A stretch of DNA of 64,000 nucleotides from Haloflavibacter putidus (GTDB lineage: Bacteria; Bacteroidota; Bacteroidia; Flavobacteriales; Flavobacteriaceae). Every line of letters begins with the position of its first letter. The first letter of the stretch is position 1. The stretch spans positions 62,001 to 126,000 of the forward strand of contig NZ_VIAR01000006.1 of the NCBI RefSeq assembly GCF_006546625.1. The letters run 5' to 3'. Below the pieces are notes generated by a model. That model was not told the origin of the DNA, ran no database searches, and was given only the letters and a program-made list of their open reading frames with translations. A program made the translations under genes and the position numbers. Of the stretch, positions 1 through 9,387 are shown one piece after another.

Positions 1-119
1 ACTCGTTTAATAGGATAAGGTAAAATATCTTTTTCTATGACAGATAGATTTCCTTTTCCGTCTGGATCGGATATTTTTGGTAAATTGATTAAAAAACTAT
101 CCTTAATCGTATTTTTCAT
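1..119 (-). CDS. Partial sugar 3,4-ketoisomerase (FdtA/WxcM-like cupin), N-terminus only
   Basis: Read on the minus strand from an ATG at 119, the frame stays open to the window edge. It encodes about 39 residues with the signature ending of this cupin family's N-terminus (INLPKISDPDGKGNLSVIE, then an IPF-IKRV-like segment). FdtA/QdtA-type enzymes isomerise dTDP-4-keto-6-deoxyglucose to the 3-keto sugar, which a PLP aminotransferase then aminates. Such an aminotransferase lies at 3553-4653, so the pair fits a dTDP-3-amino-3,6-dideoxyhexose route. The rest of the gene is outside the window, so catalytic residues cannot be checked. It is divergent from the glycosyltransferase that follows. Confidence 0.7.
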   Translation of the reverse strand, partial: MKNTIKDSFLINLPKISDPDGKGNLSVIEKDILPYPIKR

Positions 120-248
120 TGGTAAATAAGAATTATTTTATTACTGAGAAGTTTTAATTAGGCTATCTATTATTCTATTTTTGAATTAACAGTCTTACTA
201 TTTTTTTACTTGGTAAAATAATTGCGCAAAGAACAAAGATATAACTTT

Positions 249-1388
249 ATGAAGATATTATTAATAGGCGAATTCAGCAGATTGCATAATTCTTTAAAGA
301 AAGGCCTACAAGAGTTGGGGCACGAAGTTTTGTTGATTGGAGATGGTGATAGCTTTAAAAATTACCCAATAGATATTTCTTTGGCCGCCAATTTTATAAA
401 CCGTTACTTCATTTTTAAAAAATTTAAAAATGCTTTATTCCGGTTTACCTCTATCAATCTAGAACTTTACGAGACTTATTTTCGGTTTTTAAAAATTAAA
501 AAACAGTTAAAAGGCTATGACGTTGTTCAATTTATTCATGCGGATGCTTTAAAAATGCCTTTGAAACTTCAATTAAAACAAATTGAATTTCTTCAGCAAC
601 ATAACAATAAATTATTTTTGCTTGTTTGTGGTAACGACTATCGCACAGTGAAATTTCTTCAACAAAAAACTTTAAAATATAGCGTGCTCAGTCCGTACTT
701 CTTAAATAATGCAACCAAAAAAGACTATCGTTATCTCTTACCCTATGCCGAACAAAAATACGAAAATTACTATCTAAAAGCCGAAGCTTATATGCAAGGT
801 CTGATTGCCTCTGATATAGATTATCTACTAGTATTGCAAAACCACAAGAAAAACTTAGGAATGTTACCCAATCCGGTCATAACCGCTGATGTTTTACCCA
901 TTAAACCTTCAAAAAAAACACAAATCTTTTTGGGTATTAACCGAAGCACAAAAGTTAGAAAAGGCATAAGTTTTTTTGAAAAAGCCTTAGAGGTTATTGA
1001 GAAGAAATATCCAAATGAGGTAGAAATAACAGTTGTAGAAAATATTCCGTACCAAGAATATATAAAACGCTATCAAAATTGCCATATATTTTTAGATATG
1101 GTTTATGCTTACGATCAAGGTTATAATGCTTTGGAAGCAATGGCGCAGGAAAAAGTGGTTTTTACCGGGGCAGAACAGGAATTTTTAGAGCATTACGCTT
1201 TGCAGGAAGATGAAGTTTGCATCAATGCTTTGCCGGATGTGGCTTATTTAGTAAGAAAGCTATCTTGGCTTATTGAAAATCCGGGGAAAATTATAGAGAT
1301 TGGTGAAAATGCTCGTAAATTTGTCAAAAGCAAACACGATTACGTAAAAATTGCTAAAAAATATATAGACACGTGGAGGCAGCCTTAA
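249..1388 (+). CDS. Glycosyltransferase (GT4-like)
   Basis: This 379-residue protein starts with a Rossmann-type strand (MKILLIGEF), and the C-terminal half carries the acceptor/donor motif region QGYNALEAMAQEKVVF near residue 290. That matches the E-x7-E region of GT-B glycosyltransferases of family 4/1 type. The ATG at 249 is preferred over an in-frame TTG at 222 because the protein then begins exactly at the beta strand. It probably adds a sugar to a lipid-linked surface glycan on the cytoplasmic face of the inner membrane. It overlaps the sulfotransferase by 16 bp and is likely co-transcribed with it and the flippase. Donor and acceptor cannot be told from sequence. Confidence 0.75.
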   Translation: MKILLIGEFSRLHNSLKKGLQELGHEVLLIGDGDSFKNYPIDISLAANFINRYFIFKKFKNALFRFTSINLELYETYFRFLKIKKQLKGYDVVQFIHADALKMPLKLQLKQIEFLQQHNNKLFLLVCGNDYRTVKFLQQKTLKYSVLSPYFLNNATKKDYRYLLPYAEQKYENYYLKAEAYMQGLIASDIDYLLVLQNHKKNLGMLPNPVITADVLPIKPSKKTQIFLGINRSTKVRKGISFFEKALEVIEKKYPNEVEITVVENIPYQEYIKRYQNCHIFLDMVYAYDQGYNALEAMAQEKVVFTGAEQEFLEHYALQEDEVCINALPDVAYLVRKLSWLIENPGKIIEIGENARKFVKSKHDYVKIAKKYIDTWRQP

Positions 1389-2314
1389 AACTCTCGTTAA
1401 AAGACGTCAATTTATTTGTTCCAGGAGCAGCAAAATCTGGAACAAGTACTTTGCATAATTTATTGAATTTACACCCGAAGATCAATATGTCTTCCAACAA
1501 AGAACCGCATATTTGGTCGATGGCAAATCGCGAAGAAATGGACGCTGATTGGAGCGTTTCTCGAGATTATTTTCAAAAAGAGAAAGGTATTGAATATTAC
1601 GGCGAATCGAGTACAGGTTATTTCTATTTTAAAAATTTCAAAATCAATCTAAAGAAATATGGTAATCCAAATGCCAAGTTCATCTTCATTTTACGAAACC
1701 CCATCGATCGCACATATTCACATTACACGTATTTAAAAAGTTTAGGTAGTGAGGATGAATCGTTACGAAAGGCAATTCTAGAAAATCACAAACACGAACC
1801 TTCTACCGATGATGTACTACCTGAATTGATTATAAAGAACTATTACCAATACAGTTTATATGGTAAATGGATGGAACGATTTTATGAAGTTTTTGATTCT
1901 AAGAATGTAAAAATAATCTTATTTGAAAACCTAAAAACAAAGCCTTTAGATACTTTAAATGAATGCTTCAATTTTCTCGGATTAACACCCTTAGCCAAGA
2001 TTCCAGAAATCAAGTCAAATAAAACAGTCCAATTGCGTTTTCCGAAGACTTATAAAAAAATTCGGATCATGGTTTTTAATAAAAATAAAACATCCGATGT
2101 ACTTAAGCATTTTCTTCCAAAAGATTTCCGTAGAAAATACAAGAAAAAAGCAACAGAAATTTTCTTAAACCTCAATAAAACAAACAAAACACTCCCTAAA
2201 CTCAGTCAAAAAGACCGCACGTGGCTTTATGATTTATTCAGCGAAGATGTGGCGTTACTAAAAAAAGTAACAAAAATGGAGTTTAAGCTTTGGAAAGATT
2301 TTAACAAAGAATGA
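1373..2314 (+). CDS. Sulfotransferase family protein (PAPS-dependent)
   Basis: This 313-residue protein shows the 5'-phosphosulfate-binding loop AAKSGTSTLHNLL near residue 20 and the 3'-phosphate-binding segment RNPIDRTYSHY near residue 110. Both are hallmarks of PAPS-using carbohydrate sulfotransferases. No ATG is available before the PAPS loop, so a GTG at 1373 inside the end of the glycosyltransferase gene is the likely start. The stop overlaps the flippase start (ATGA). Its position between a glycosyltransferase and a flippase suggests sulfation of a surface polysaccharide unit; this is inference from context. Confidence 0.8.
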   Translation: MEAALKLSLKDVNLFVPGAAKSGTSTLHNLLNLHPKINMSSNKEPHIWSMANREEMDADWSVSRDYFQKEKGIEYYGESSTGYFYFKNFKINLKKYGNPNAKFIFILRNPIDRTYSHYTYLKSLGSEDESLRKAILENHKHEPSTDDVLPELIIKNYYQYSLYGKWMERFYEVFDSKNVKIILFENLKTKPLDTLNECFNFLGLTPLAKIPEIKSNKTVQLRFPKTYKKIRIMVFNKNKTSDVLKHFLPKDFRRKYKKKATEIFLNLNKTNKTLPKLSQKDRTWLYDLFSEDVALLKKVTKMEFKLWKDFNKE

Positions 2315-3567
2315 ATTTTTTCAAAACCTCTATATTATCAAGTATAAATACTGTTGTTAATATGGTGCTGCGATTGGCAACCAATAAACTGATTGCAGTT
2401 TATATAGGTTCAGAAGGCTTTGCCCTTATTGGGCAGTTCAAAGATTTTCTCAAATTGGGCTTGTCCATCGGACAACTCGGTTTAGACAAGGGAATCATCA
2501 AATATGTTGCAGAAAATCAAGAGAAACCGGAACAACTCAGGCGGGTTTTAAGTACCGCATTTATCGCACAATTGGTAATGTCTGTGGTTCTGGCTTTATT
2601 GGTTTTCTTTTTTAGAAATCAAATTTTAATGCTTCTACTTGGTTCATCAACCTACAGCGAGATTTTTATGTTGGTGAGCTTTAGTATCATTCCTATGGTG
2701 CTTTTTACTTCTCTGTTGGGAATTTTAAACGGTTTGCATGAAGTTACACGCTATGTTCTCATTTCGATTATAGCCAACATCTGTGGATCCTTATTGACTA
2801 TTGCTTTCATTTATTTTTTTGGCATAACCGGTGTTTTATATAGTTTGGGAATCAATCAGTTTATCAATTTTAGCGTGGCGCTCTTTTTTCTAAGAAAATC
2901 ATCGTTTCAAATAGATTGGATCAAGCAAAAATTTGAAAAATCTGAGTTCCGCAAACTTTTAAAATTCTCAGCTATGTTTATTAGCGGTACGGTTTCTTTA
3001 TCGATTACTTTGATTGCCGTTCGAAAATACCTCACCGTACATTTCGGATTGGATTATGCCGGATATTGGGAGGCAATGTGGCGTATTTCAGCAATTTACC
3101 TGACTTTTTTAACTTCTGCTTTCGGTTTGTATTTACTCCCCACTTTTTCAAAATTAAACGTCAAATATCTACGTAAAGAAATTTTTAAAATTTGGAAAAT
3201 AACAATTCCTCTGTCCATTATCGCAGCCCTAGGGCTCTATTTTTTACGTGACTTTGTTATTCAGTTAATCTATTCTGAAAAATTTTTAATTATTAGCGGT
3301 TTATTTCTGTTTCAACTAATGGGCGATTTTTTGAAAATAAACGGTTGGATTTTAGGGAATTTATTAATTGCCAAGGCTCACGCAAAAGCTTTTATTTTTT
3401 TCCAGGTTGGTTGGGCATTGCTTTTCTACGCGTCTATTAATTTCTGGGTAGCTAGAAGCGGGTTTACTGGAGTGGCAATTGCTTATTTTACCACCTATTT
3501 CATTCATTTTGTTATGATGAATATCTATTTTAGAAAATTGCTGTGGCGCAAATCAATACAAATTTAA
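2311..3567 (+). CDS. O-antigen/polysaccharide flippase (Wzx/MATE-like)
   Basis: The 418 residues form about 12 hydrophobic segments. The N-terminus ([20 protein letters not shown]) is typical of WzxE/O-antigen translocases of the MOP exporter superfamily, which flip undecaprenyl-linked oligosaccharides across the inner membrane. The start ATG overlaps the sulfotransferase stop by 4 bp. The 3' end overlaps the convergent aminotransferase gene by 15 bp. Together with the two upstream genes it forms a small glycan assembly operon. Confidence 0.85.
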   Translation: MNFFKTSILSSINTVVNMVLRLATNKLIAVYIGSEGFALIGQFKDFLKLGLSIGQLGLDKGIIKYVAENQEKPEQLRRVLSTAFIAQLVMSVVLALLVFFFRNQILMLLLGSSTYSEIFMLVSFSIIPMVLFTSLLGILNGLHEVTRYVLISIIANICGSLLTIAFIYFFGITGVLYSLGINQFINFSVALFFLRKSSFQIDWIKQKFEKSEFRKLLKFSAMFISGTVSLSITLIAVRKYLTVHFGLDYAGYWEAMWRISAIYLTFLTSAFGLYLLPTFSKLNVKYLRKEIFKIWKITIPLSIIAALGLYFLRDFVIQLIYSEKFLIISGLFLFQLMGDFLKINGWILGNLLIAKAHAKAFIFFQVGWALLFYASINFWVARSGFTGVAIAYFTTYFIHFVMMNIYFRKLLWRKSIQI

Positions 3568-4653
3568 GACTCGTATTACTTCTAAAACCACTTCTTCTTC
3601 TATCACCGGACTCATAGGAATACTGAGCACTTCTTGACTAATTTTTTCCGTAAAGGGGAAACTACAATTAGAAAACTCTTGTAAAGCTTTTTGCCTGTGC
3701 GGCGGAATTGGGTAATGAATTAAATACCCAATTTCATTTTTTTCTAAATAGTCACAAAACTCCTTCCGGTTTTTTACTCGAATTACAAATAAATGAAAAA
3801 CGTGATTTTTATTTCTATCCCAAAAAGGAAGTTTTATTTTTTCATTTTTAATTTCCGATAAATAGCGTTTTGCAATGTTTCTCCGATGGGAATTGTCTTT
3901 ATCGAGAGCAGGTAGTTTTTTTAATAAAAACCCGGCTTGCACTTCGTCTAAACGCGAGTTTACACCCACATAATCATTTACATACTTTGACGAAGTTCCA
4001 TAATTTCTAAGCTTAGAAATTACGTTTGCCAATTCTTTATTATTGGTGGTAACCGCGCCTCCATCTCCCAAAGCTCCAAGGTTTTTGGTAGGATAAAAAC
4101 TAAAACCTGCAGCATCTGCCAGACTTCCGGCTTTTTTGCCGTTTGCATCTTCTGCGCCGTGGGCTTGAGCGGCATCAGAAATTAAGATTAAGTTATTTTC
4201 TTTGGTTATTTTCCGTAAAGTTTGCATAGCTGCCAATTGTCCGTAAAGGTGGGTTACCAAAATAGCTTTTACAGATTTATCCAGCTCTTTTTCTACCGCC
4301 GCGGGATCTAAATTAAAAGTTTTCTCGTCCGGTTCTACCAAAACAGGTTGCAAACCGGCTTGTTTTACGGCCAAAATGGTGGCAATATAGGTATTGGCAG
4401 CAACCATAACCTTATCGTCTTTTTGCAGTTTCCCCAATTCTATATAGGCTTTTAAAATAAGCGTAAGTGCATCTAAGCCATTACCTACGCCAATGCAATG
4501 TTGAACACCGCAATAGGTCGCAAATTGGGTTTCAAATTCTTTTACCGCCTTGCCCAAAACATAATGTCCGGAGGCTAAAAACTCCTGAAAGCTTTTTTGA
4601 AAAGCTTTTTCGTAAGGCTGGTTGAGTTTTTTAAGGTCGAGGAAAGGAATCAT
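3553..4653 (-). CDS. DegT/DnrJ/EryC1/StrS sugar aminotransferase (FdtB-like)
   Basis: This 366-residue fold-type-I PLP enzyme begins [17 protein letters not shown] and contains the PLP-lysine segment [18 protein letters not shown] near residue 180, with the lysine after SFYPT as expected for the internal aldimine. The family transfers an amino group from glutamate to a dTDP-keto-sugar. The partial 3,4-ketoisomerase at the window start suggests a 3-amino-3,6-dideoxyhexose product (Fuc3N or Qui3N type), but the stereochemistry is not readable. It lies 11 bp downstream of the FemAB-like gene, with which it is probably co-transcribed. Confidence 0.85.
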   Translation of the reverse strand: MIPFLDLKKLNQPYEKAFQKSFQEFLASGHYVLGKAVKEFETQFATYCGVQHCIGVGNGLDALTLILKAYIELGKLQKDDKVMVAANTYIATILAVKQAGLQPVLVEPDEKTFNLDPAAVEKELDKSVKAILVTHLYGQLAAMQTLRKITKENNLILISDAAQAHGAEDANGKKAGSLADAAGFSFYPTKNLGALGDGGAVTTNNKELANVISKLRNYGTSSKYVNDYVGVNSRLDEVQAGFLLKKLPALDKDNSHRRNIAKRYLSEIKNEKIKLPFWDRNKNHVFHLFVIRVKNRKEFCDYLEKNEIGYLIHYPIPPHRQKALQEFSNCSFPFTEKISQEVLSIPMSPVIEEEVVLEVIRVLNLY

Positions 4654-4664
4654 ACTTTAGAGTT

Positions 4665-5636
4665 TTAAATAAACACCTCATCTAACTTGTGATAAGCATT
4701 GGTACTTACTTCATAAAAATTTTGTGCCACTGCCCGCGCGCCAAAACATTCTTTCCAATACTGTAAACCTTTGTTTAGGTTTTTACCTTGATTTTCGTTG
4801 GAAGTTCCAAAATCGAAATATTTTTTATGGGCGTATTTCTCTTCGATTAGGTACTGAAATAAAAAGTCTAAGCTTCCTAATTTTTGCTTATCTGCATTTG
4901 CAGAAATGTATTGTACGTGCGCCACATTTTCCGTTTCAAAAAGCGTTGCCCCGGCTACTATTCTTTCGGCTTGGTAAACATTGTATTGATGAATGCTTTT
5001 CGGAAATAATTGTGCTAATTTATTTATCTCTTCGACCGAATGTACTGGTTTTGCATTATGGTTTTTCTTTAGGTTGGGAACCAAAATTTCTTCCCAAAAC
5101 AACTCAAAATTGGTTTCTTTTTTGATTGTTAATGCTTGTTTTTGAGCTTTTTTACTGCCTTGCGTCCTGTTGGCTTGTATTTTTAACTTATTTTCTAAAG
5201 CAAGACTGGAAGAAAGATCGCAACGAACCAATTTGGCTTCCAGTAAAAATAAAAGATAGTCCATCTCATCAGAGGGATAAGTCTGATAAATTTTTGGTAT
5301 TGCTTTTATTTGTAAGTTTTTTATATTTTCTGAATGTAAAAATGCCAGCACTTGTTGGAAAGCGCTTAAAACCTTATCGAATTTTATTTTTTGGGAGAGC
5401 ACCAAGCCTCCATAGGTTAAACCCCGGTGCGAAAAAAGTTTGTCTCCCACCCTGTTGGCGGGTAGAACGGCAAGCAGTTTTTTCTTTTCGTAAACCATTA
5501 GGGAAAAATCTGTAAAGCGATCTTGGTGGTATTCCATAAAATCGCGGTAGAATAAAAAAGTCCCGTTTTTGGACTGGCGAATAAAATTATCCCAATCGGT
5601 TTTTCTTTCTGAATTATACGGTATTACTTCCAACAA
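4665..5636 (-). CDS. FemAB/GNAT-superfamily acyltransferase-like protein
   Basis: The 323 residues have the N-terminal pattern seen in FemAB-like GNAT proteins (WDNFIRQSKNGTFLFYRDF) and a C-terminal acetyltransferase-like block around YFDFGTSNENQGKNLNKGL near residue 280. Such proteins transfer acyl or aminoacyl groups, and versions in polysaccharide loci are thought to acylate amino sugars. Its place directly upstream of the sugar aminotransferase fits N-acylation of the new amino group, taking the role of FdtC. That substrate is inference. The gene has no obvious -7 element immediately upstream; a structured RNA element and a terminator lie in the gap before typA. Confidence 0.6.
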   Translation of the reverse strand: MLEVIPYNSERKTDWDNFIRQSKNGTFLFYRDFMEYHQDRFTDFSLMVYEKKKLLAVLPANRVGDKLFSHRGLTYGGLVLSQKIKFDKVLSAFQQVLAFLHSENIKNLQIKAIPKIYQTYPSDEMDYLLFLLEAKLVRCDLSSSLALENKLKIQANRTQGSKKAQKQALTIKKETNFELFWEEILVPNLKKNHNAKPVHSVEEINKLAQLFPKSIHQYNVYQAERIVAGATLFETENVAHVQYISANADKQKLGSLDFLFQYLIEEKYAHKKYFDFGTSNENQGKNLNKGLQYWKECFGARAVAQNFYEVSTNAYHKLDEVFI

Positions 5637-5671
5637 AAAATACTTTTTAGACGAAAATAAGCTATTTTTCT

Positions 5672-5752
5672 TGTGTGAGCGATAGTAGTGGCATCCTTTT
5701 TTTGCTTTTTAAAAAAGATATAACGGATAGCGCGACCCGAAGGGGCACACCC
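5672..5752 (+). ncRNA. Candidate structured RNA element, copy 1 (Flavo-1-like?)
   Basis: An outer stem GTGTG (5673-5677) pairs with CACAC (5746-5750). Inside are an A/T hairpin (ATCC-T-run against A-run-GAT, about 5693-5719), the word AACGGATAGC (about 5722-5731) and a short CCC-GAA-GGG hairpin. A second copy at 15373-15484 keeps GATAG, AGTGG and AACGGATAGC while all three stems change sequence but still pair, which argues for a real RNA fold. I recall a Flavobacteria RNA motif called Flavo-1 that may be this, but cannot verify it here. The strand is uncertain; as listed it is the plus-strand reading. On the minus strand it would lie in the leader of the FemAB-like gene. Confidence 0.55.
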
Positions 5753-5760
5753 AAAAAACA

Positions 5761-5795
5761 AAAAACCCTTTATCTACAAAGGCAAAGGGTTTTTA
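5761..5795 (-). terminator. Intrinsic terminator downstream of typA
   Basis: AAAAACCCTTT and AAAGGGTTTTT are separated by about 13 nt. Read on the minus strand, the stem is followed by a run of T. It sits 20 nt after the typA stop and could work in both directions. Confidence 0.75.
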
Positions 5796-5815
5796 TTTTG
5801 AATTGACACTAAACC

Positions 5816-7618
5816 TTACACTATTTTATAACGTTTACGGTCTACTTCTTTTAAATATATTTTACGCAAACGCAGGTGGTTTGGCGTTACTTCTACATAC
5901 TCGTCTTTTTGAATGTATTCTAAAGCTTCTTCTAGGCTAAACTTGATGGCAGGCACGATTTTGGCCTTATCATCTGCGCCGGAAGAACGTACGTTAGACA
6001 GTTTTTTGGTTTTGGTAATGTTTACCGTCATATCGTCTTGGCGAGAGTTTTCGCCAATTACTTGTCCTTCGTAAATATCTTCTCCAGGATCTACGAAAAA
6101 CTTACCGCGATCTTGCAATTTATCGATAGAATATGGGATAGCGGTTCCTTTTTCCATAGAAACTAACGAGCCGTTCAATCGCTGCGGAATGTCGCCTTTT
6201 AACGGCTGGTATTCTTTAAAACGGTGCGCCATAATTGCTTCGCCGGCAGTTGCAGTTAGTAATTGATTACGTAAACCAATAATACCGCGCGACGGAATTA
6301 AAAATTCGCATACCATACGGTTGCCACGGGCTTCCATACTTAGCATTTCGCCTTTACGCATGCTTACCATTTCTACGGCTTTACCGGAAACTTCTTCTGG
6401 CAAATCTATGGTTAACTCTTCTACTGGCTCGCATTTCACACCATCAATTTCTCTTATAATTACTTGCGGCTGACCAATTTGCAGTTCGTAACCTTCGCGG
6501 CGCATCGTTTCTACCAAAACTGCCAAGTGCATTACGCCACGACCGTAAACATTAAATTTGTCTGCGCTGTCTGTTTCGTGCACACGTAAGGCCAAATTCT
6601 TTTCTAGTTCTTTATATAAGCGTTCTTTAATGTGGCGGGAAGTAACAAATTTACCATCTTTACCAAAAAATGGCGAATCGTTTATGGTAAACAACATACT
6701 CATTGTAGGCTCGTCTATGCTAATGGTTTTTAGACCTTCGGGGTTTTCTATATCGGCAATAGTATCGCCAATTTCAAAACCTTCTAAGCCAACCACGGCG
6801 CAAATATCGCCTGCTTGTACTTCTGCTACTTTTAGTCTTCCCAGACCTTCAAAAACGTGTAATTCTTTAATTTTTGTTTTTTTAATACTTTTATCACGTT
6901 TTACCAAAGAAACTTGCATGCCTTCTTTTAAAGTACCGCGTTGCAAACGGCCAATGGCAATACGTCCAGTAAACGAAGAAAAGTCTAAAGAGGTAATTAG
7001 CATCTGTGGCGTACCTTCTTTATCTACCTTTGGTGCTGGTATATGTTCTAAAACCATATCTAATAATGGTTCTATACTATCGGTTTCTTTTTTCCAATCT
7101 TCTGACATCCAATTATTTTTTGCCGAACCATAAACGGTAGGAAAATCTAATTGCCATTCTTCTGCGCCCAGTTCAAACATTAAATCGAACACTTTTTCGT
7201 GCACTTCGTCCGGGGTACAGTTTTCTTTATCTACTTTATTTACCACCACACAAGGTTTTAAACCTAAATCTATTGCTTTTTGAAGTACAAAACGCGTTTG
7301 TGGCATTGGACCTTCAAAAGCATCTACCAGTAAAAGTACGCCATCTGCCATATTGAGTACCCGTTCTACTTCTCCGCCAAAATCGGCGTGACCGGGAGTA
7401 TCAATAATATTAATTTTTGTGTCTTTATAGGTAACTGCTACGTTTTTGGAAGTAATGGTTATCCCGCGTTCCCGTTCTTGATCGTTATTGTCTAAAATAA
7501 GATCTCCGGTGTTTTCGTTGTCTCTAAACAAACGACAGTGGTACATAATTTTATCTACCAAAGTTGTTTTACCGTGGTCTACGTGGGCAATAATTGCAAT
7601 ATTTCTAATTGCTGTCAT
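5816..7618 (-). CDS. typA: Ribosome-associated translational GTPase TypA/BipA
   Basis: This 600-residue translational GTPase begins with [19 protein letters not shown], containing the G1 P-loop (AHVDHGKTT). It continues with the G2/switch block [11 protein letters not shown], the G3 DTPGHADF and the G4 NKVDKE. EF-G-like domains III and V and the TypA-specific C-terminal domain ([15 protein letters not shown], then a [16 protein letters not shown] block) follow. The length is normal for BipA. The protein binds 70S ribosomes and supports assembly and growth under stress and in the cold. It is monocistronic, with a minus-strand -7 element about 22 nt upstream and a terminator behind it. Confidence 0.97.
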   Translation of the reverse strand: MTAIRNIAIIAHVDHGKTTLVDKIMYHCRLFRDNENTGDLILDNNDQERERGITITSKNVAVTYKDTKINIIDTPGHADFGGEVERVLNMADGVLLLVDAFEGPMPQTRFVLQKAIDLGLKPCVVVNKVDKENCTPDEVHEKVFDLMFELGAEEWQLDFPTVYGSAKNNWMSEDWKKETDSIEPLLDMVLEHIPAPKVDKEGTPQMLITSLDFSSFTGRIAIGRLQRGTLKEGMQVSLVKRDKSIKKTKIKELHVFEGLGRLKVAEVQAGDICAVVGLEGFEIGDTIADIENPEGLKTISIDEPTMSMLFTINDSPFFGKDGKFVTSRHIKERLYKELEKNLALRVHETDSADKFNVYGRGVMHLAVLVETMRREGYELQIGQPQVIIREIDGVKCEPVEELTIDLPEEVSGKAVEMVSMRKGEMLSMEARGNRMVCEFLIPSRGIIGLRNQLLTATAGEAIMAHRFKEYQPLKGDIPQRLNGSLVSMEKGTAIPYSIDKLQDRGKFFVDPGEDIYEGQVIGENSRQDDMTVNITKTKKLSNVRSSGADDKAKIVPAIKFSLEEALEYIQKDEYVEVTPNHLRLRKIYLKEVDRKRYKIV

Positions 7619-7640
7619 ATAAGCTATTTTTTTAAGGCTG

Positions 7641-7648
7641 CAAATGTA
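7641..7648 (-). promoter_or_regulatory. -7 element of typA promoter (TACATTTG)
   Basis: A perfect match to the Bacteroidota -7 consensus TAnnTTTG on the minus strand, 22 nt before the typA ATG. No clear TTTG -33 box was seen. Confidence 0.55.
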
Positions 7649-7737
7649 GAATTATTTTTTTTTAATAAATACACATTTTTTACTTTTCTGCATTTAGCTT
7701 AAGCTACATATTTTATTGATTGTATGCAACTTAAGAT

Positions 7738-8060
7738 TAGATAATTAGGTTGTAGGTGATAGGATTTAGGTTTTAGCAATTTCAAAATGCAATTTTTTTA
7801 TTTCAAATTTTAAATTTAGCTCGCATTATAAACTATAAATTTATAATATATTCGCTTATAGCTTATAGCCTAAACCATTTAAGTTGTAGGAATTTCAAAA
7901 TTCAAATTTCTCATTGCAAATTTTAAATTTAGCTCGTCTTATACTATATACAATCTACAAAATACATTTGCTTACAGCTTACGGCTTAAAGCGTACAGCG
8001 TTTAATTTCTCCTAATTAACCAATCGGCAAATTCACCAATCAACAAAGCTATTTCTCATC
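7738..8060. repeat. Gene-free AT-rich mosaic with a two-fold ~135-bp repeat
   Basis: The gap between typA and kdsA holds two degenerate copies of one block: TTGTAGG, then AATTTCAAAAT, then CAAATTTTAAATTTAGCTCG, then TATA-rich text, then GCTTATAGCTTA or GCTTACAGCTTA. The copies start near 7748 and 7886. Similar words recur near 8940-9080, 28860-29170, 29340-29420 and 29600-29650, so this is a dispersed intergenic family. No plausible gene was seen in it. Confidence 0.6.
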
Positions 8061-8087
8061 ATCTATTAAAAAAAGCTGGTATTTCTG

Positions 8088-8095
8088 TATATTTG
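8088..8095 (+). promoter_or_regulatory. -7 element of kdsA promoter (TATATTTG)
   Basis: A perfect TAnnTTTG word that ends 19 nt before the kdsA ATG. This predicts a very short leader. Confidence 0.55.
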
Positions 8096-8114
8096 CGGTT
8101 AAAAGGAAGAAACT

Positions 8115-8936
8115 ATGAAACTTGATTTAATTCCGCAGATAAAACATACCGATAAAAACAACTTTTTCTTACTGGCCGGACCTTGCGCTATTGAAGACGA
8201 AGATATGGCCTTGCGCATTGCAGAAAAAGTTTGTTCTATTACCGATAAATTAGGGATTCCGTATATTTTTAAGGGTAGTTTTAAAAAAGCTAACCGCAGC
8301 CGGATAGATAGTTTTACAGGAATTGGCGATGAAAAAGCACTAAAAATTTTACGAAAAGTTTCTGAAACCTTCCAAGTTCCTACCGTTACAGATATTCATG
8401 AAGTAAGCGATGCGAATCTGGCAGCACAATATGTAGATGTTTTACAAATACCAGCTTTTTTGGTGCGGCAAACAGATTTGGTGGTGGCAGCAGCACAGAC
8501 AGGTAAAGTTGTAAATCTTAAAAAAGGTCAGTTTATGAGTCCGGAAAGCATGCAACACGCGGTAAAAAAGGTAACCGACTCGAATAACCAGCAAGTAATG
8601 TTAACCGATCGCGGAACGATGTTTGGCTATCAAGATATGATTGTAGATTTTAGAGGTATTCCTACTATGCGTCAATATGCACCAACGGTTTTAGACGTAA
8701 CCCATTCTTTACAACAGCCTAATCAATCTAGCGGCGTTACCGGCGGAAGACCGGAAATGATTGAGACCATTGCTCGCGCGGGCGTAGTAAATAAAGTAGA
8801 CGGCTTGTTTATAGAAACCCATTTTGACCCAGCCAATGCCAAAAGCGATGGTGCCAATATGTTAGATTTACAATATCTAGAAAATTTACTCACCCGCTTG
8901 GTAAAGATAAGAAAGTTGGTGGCTAGTCTTGAGTAG
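8115..8936 (+). CDS. kdsA: 3-deoxy-8-phosphooctulonate synthase (KdsA), metal-dependent type
   Basis: This 273-residue enzyme condenses arabinose-5-phosphate with phosphoenolpyruvate to Kdo-8-phosphate, the first committed step to the Kdo sugar of lipopolysaccharide. Visible family blocks are AGPCAIEDEDMALRIA near residue 21, FKGSFKKANRSRIDSFTG near residue 52 and FIETHFDPANAKSDGANM near residue 233. The Cys in GPCAIE (residue 24), together with later His, Glu and Asp (DVTHS, IETH, KSDG), matches the divalent-metal class of Aquifex rather than the E. coli class, which has Asn there. It appears monocistronic. Surrounding DNA on both sides is repeat-rich. Confidence 0.95.
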   Translation: MKLDLIPQIKHTDKNNFFLLAGPCAIEDEDMALRIAEKVCSITDKLGIPYIFKGSFKKANRSRIDSFTGIGDEKALKILRKVSETFQVPTVTDIHEVSDANLAAQYVDVLQIPAFLVRQTDLVVAAAQTGKVVNLKKGQFMSPESMQHAVKKVTDSNNQQVMLTDRGTMFGYQDMIVDFRGIPTMRQYAPTVLDVTHSLQQPNQSSGVTGGRPEMIETIARAGVVNKVDGLFIETHFDPANAKSDGANMLDLQYLENLLTRLVKIRKLVASLE

Positions 8937-9124
8937 TTTAAAAATTAGTACTTAATATTGAGTCATTAGTATTGTATTTTGAGTTCTCCAGTGCGAAAAT
9001 TTTAAAATGCAAATTTATACGACATTAGACATTTACAACGGGGACATAGAACTTAAAGCTTATAGCTAATCTCCCTATCACTTATTACCTAATACCAATT
9101 TAATTTTGCAATGACCTATAAAAA
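8937..9124. other. Intergenic AT-rich repeat remnants
   Basis: Contains decayed copies of the dispersed intergenic words (AGCTTATAGCTAATC, TTTTAAAATGCAAATTT). Nothing coding was seen except the short frame starting at 9125. Confidence 0.5.
9101..9108 (+). promoter_or_regulatory. -7-like element TAATTTTG
   Basis: A perfect TAnnTTTG match that ends 16 nt before the short frame at 9125. It is the only support for transcription of that frame. Confidence 0.35.
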
Positions 9125-9250
9125 ATGAAGTTGCTTTTTCGTTTTATGATGCTGTGGTTGGTTGGCATAACCATAACTATGGAAGTTATGAGTAAGGAAA
9201 TAGAATGGAAAATGAACGAATTTAATTACAACCTCACATTGTTAGTTTGA
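9125..9250 (+). CDS. Possible small membrane peptide (41 aa)
   Basis: An ATG-started frame of 41 codons begins KLLFRFMMLWLVGITI and has one hydrophobic segment of about 16-18 residues followed by a charged tail. A -7-like word lies 16 nt upstream. There is no recognisable family. It could equally be chance in an AT-rich gap, so it is listed with low confidence. Confidence 0.25.
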   Translation: MKLLFRFMMLWLVGITITMEVMSKEIEWKMNEFNYNLTLLV

Positions 9251-9387
9251 AAAAACACCTATTCTCTAATATAACCCTCCTTAATTAATGTTGATCGTTT
9301 TGGAATAATAGCTGCTTTAATTGTTTTTTTATATCTTGTAGACAAAAGACTAAGCTTTTAGCTCTTTTTTTAAAAATTCTTCAAACT

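Noticed and set aside
5126-5515. Plus-strand frame of 129 codons
   Set aside because: Antisense to the FemAB-like gene, unusual composition, no domain or promoter.
6558-7133. Long plus-strand frame of 191 codons
   Set aside because: It is antisense to typA, which is intact and strongly conserved; the product has no domain.
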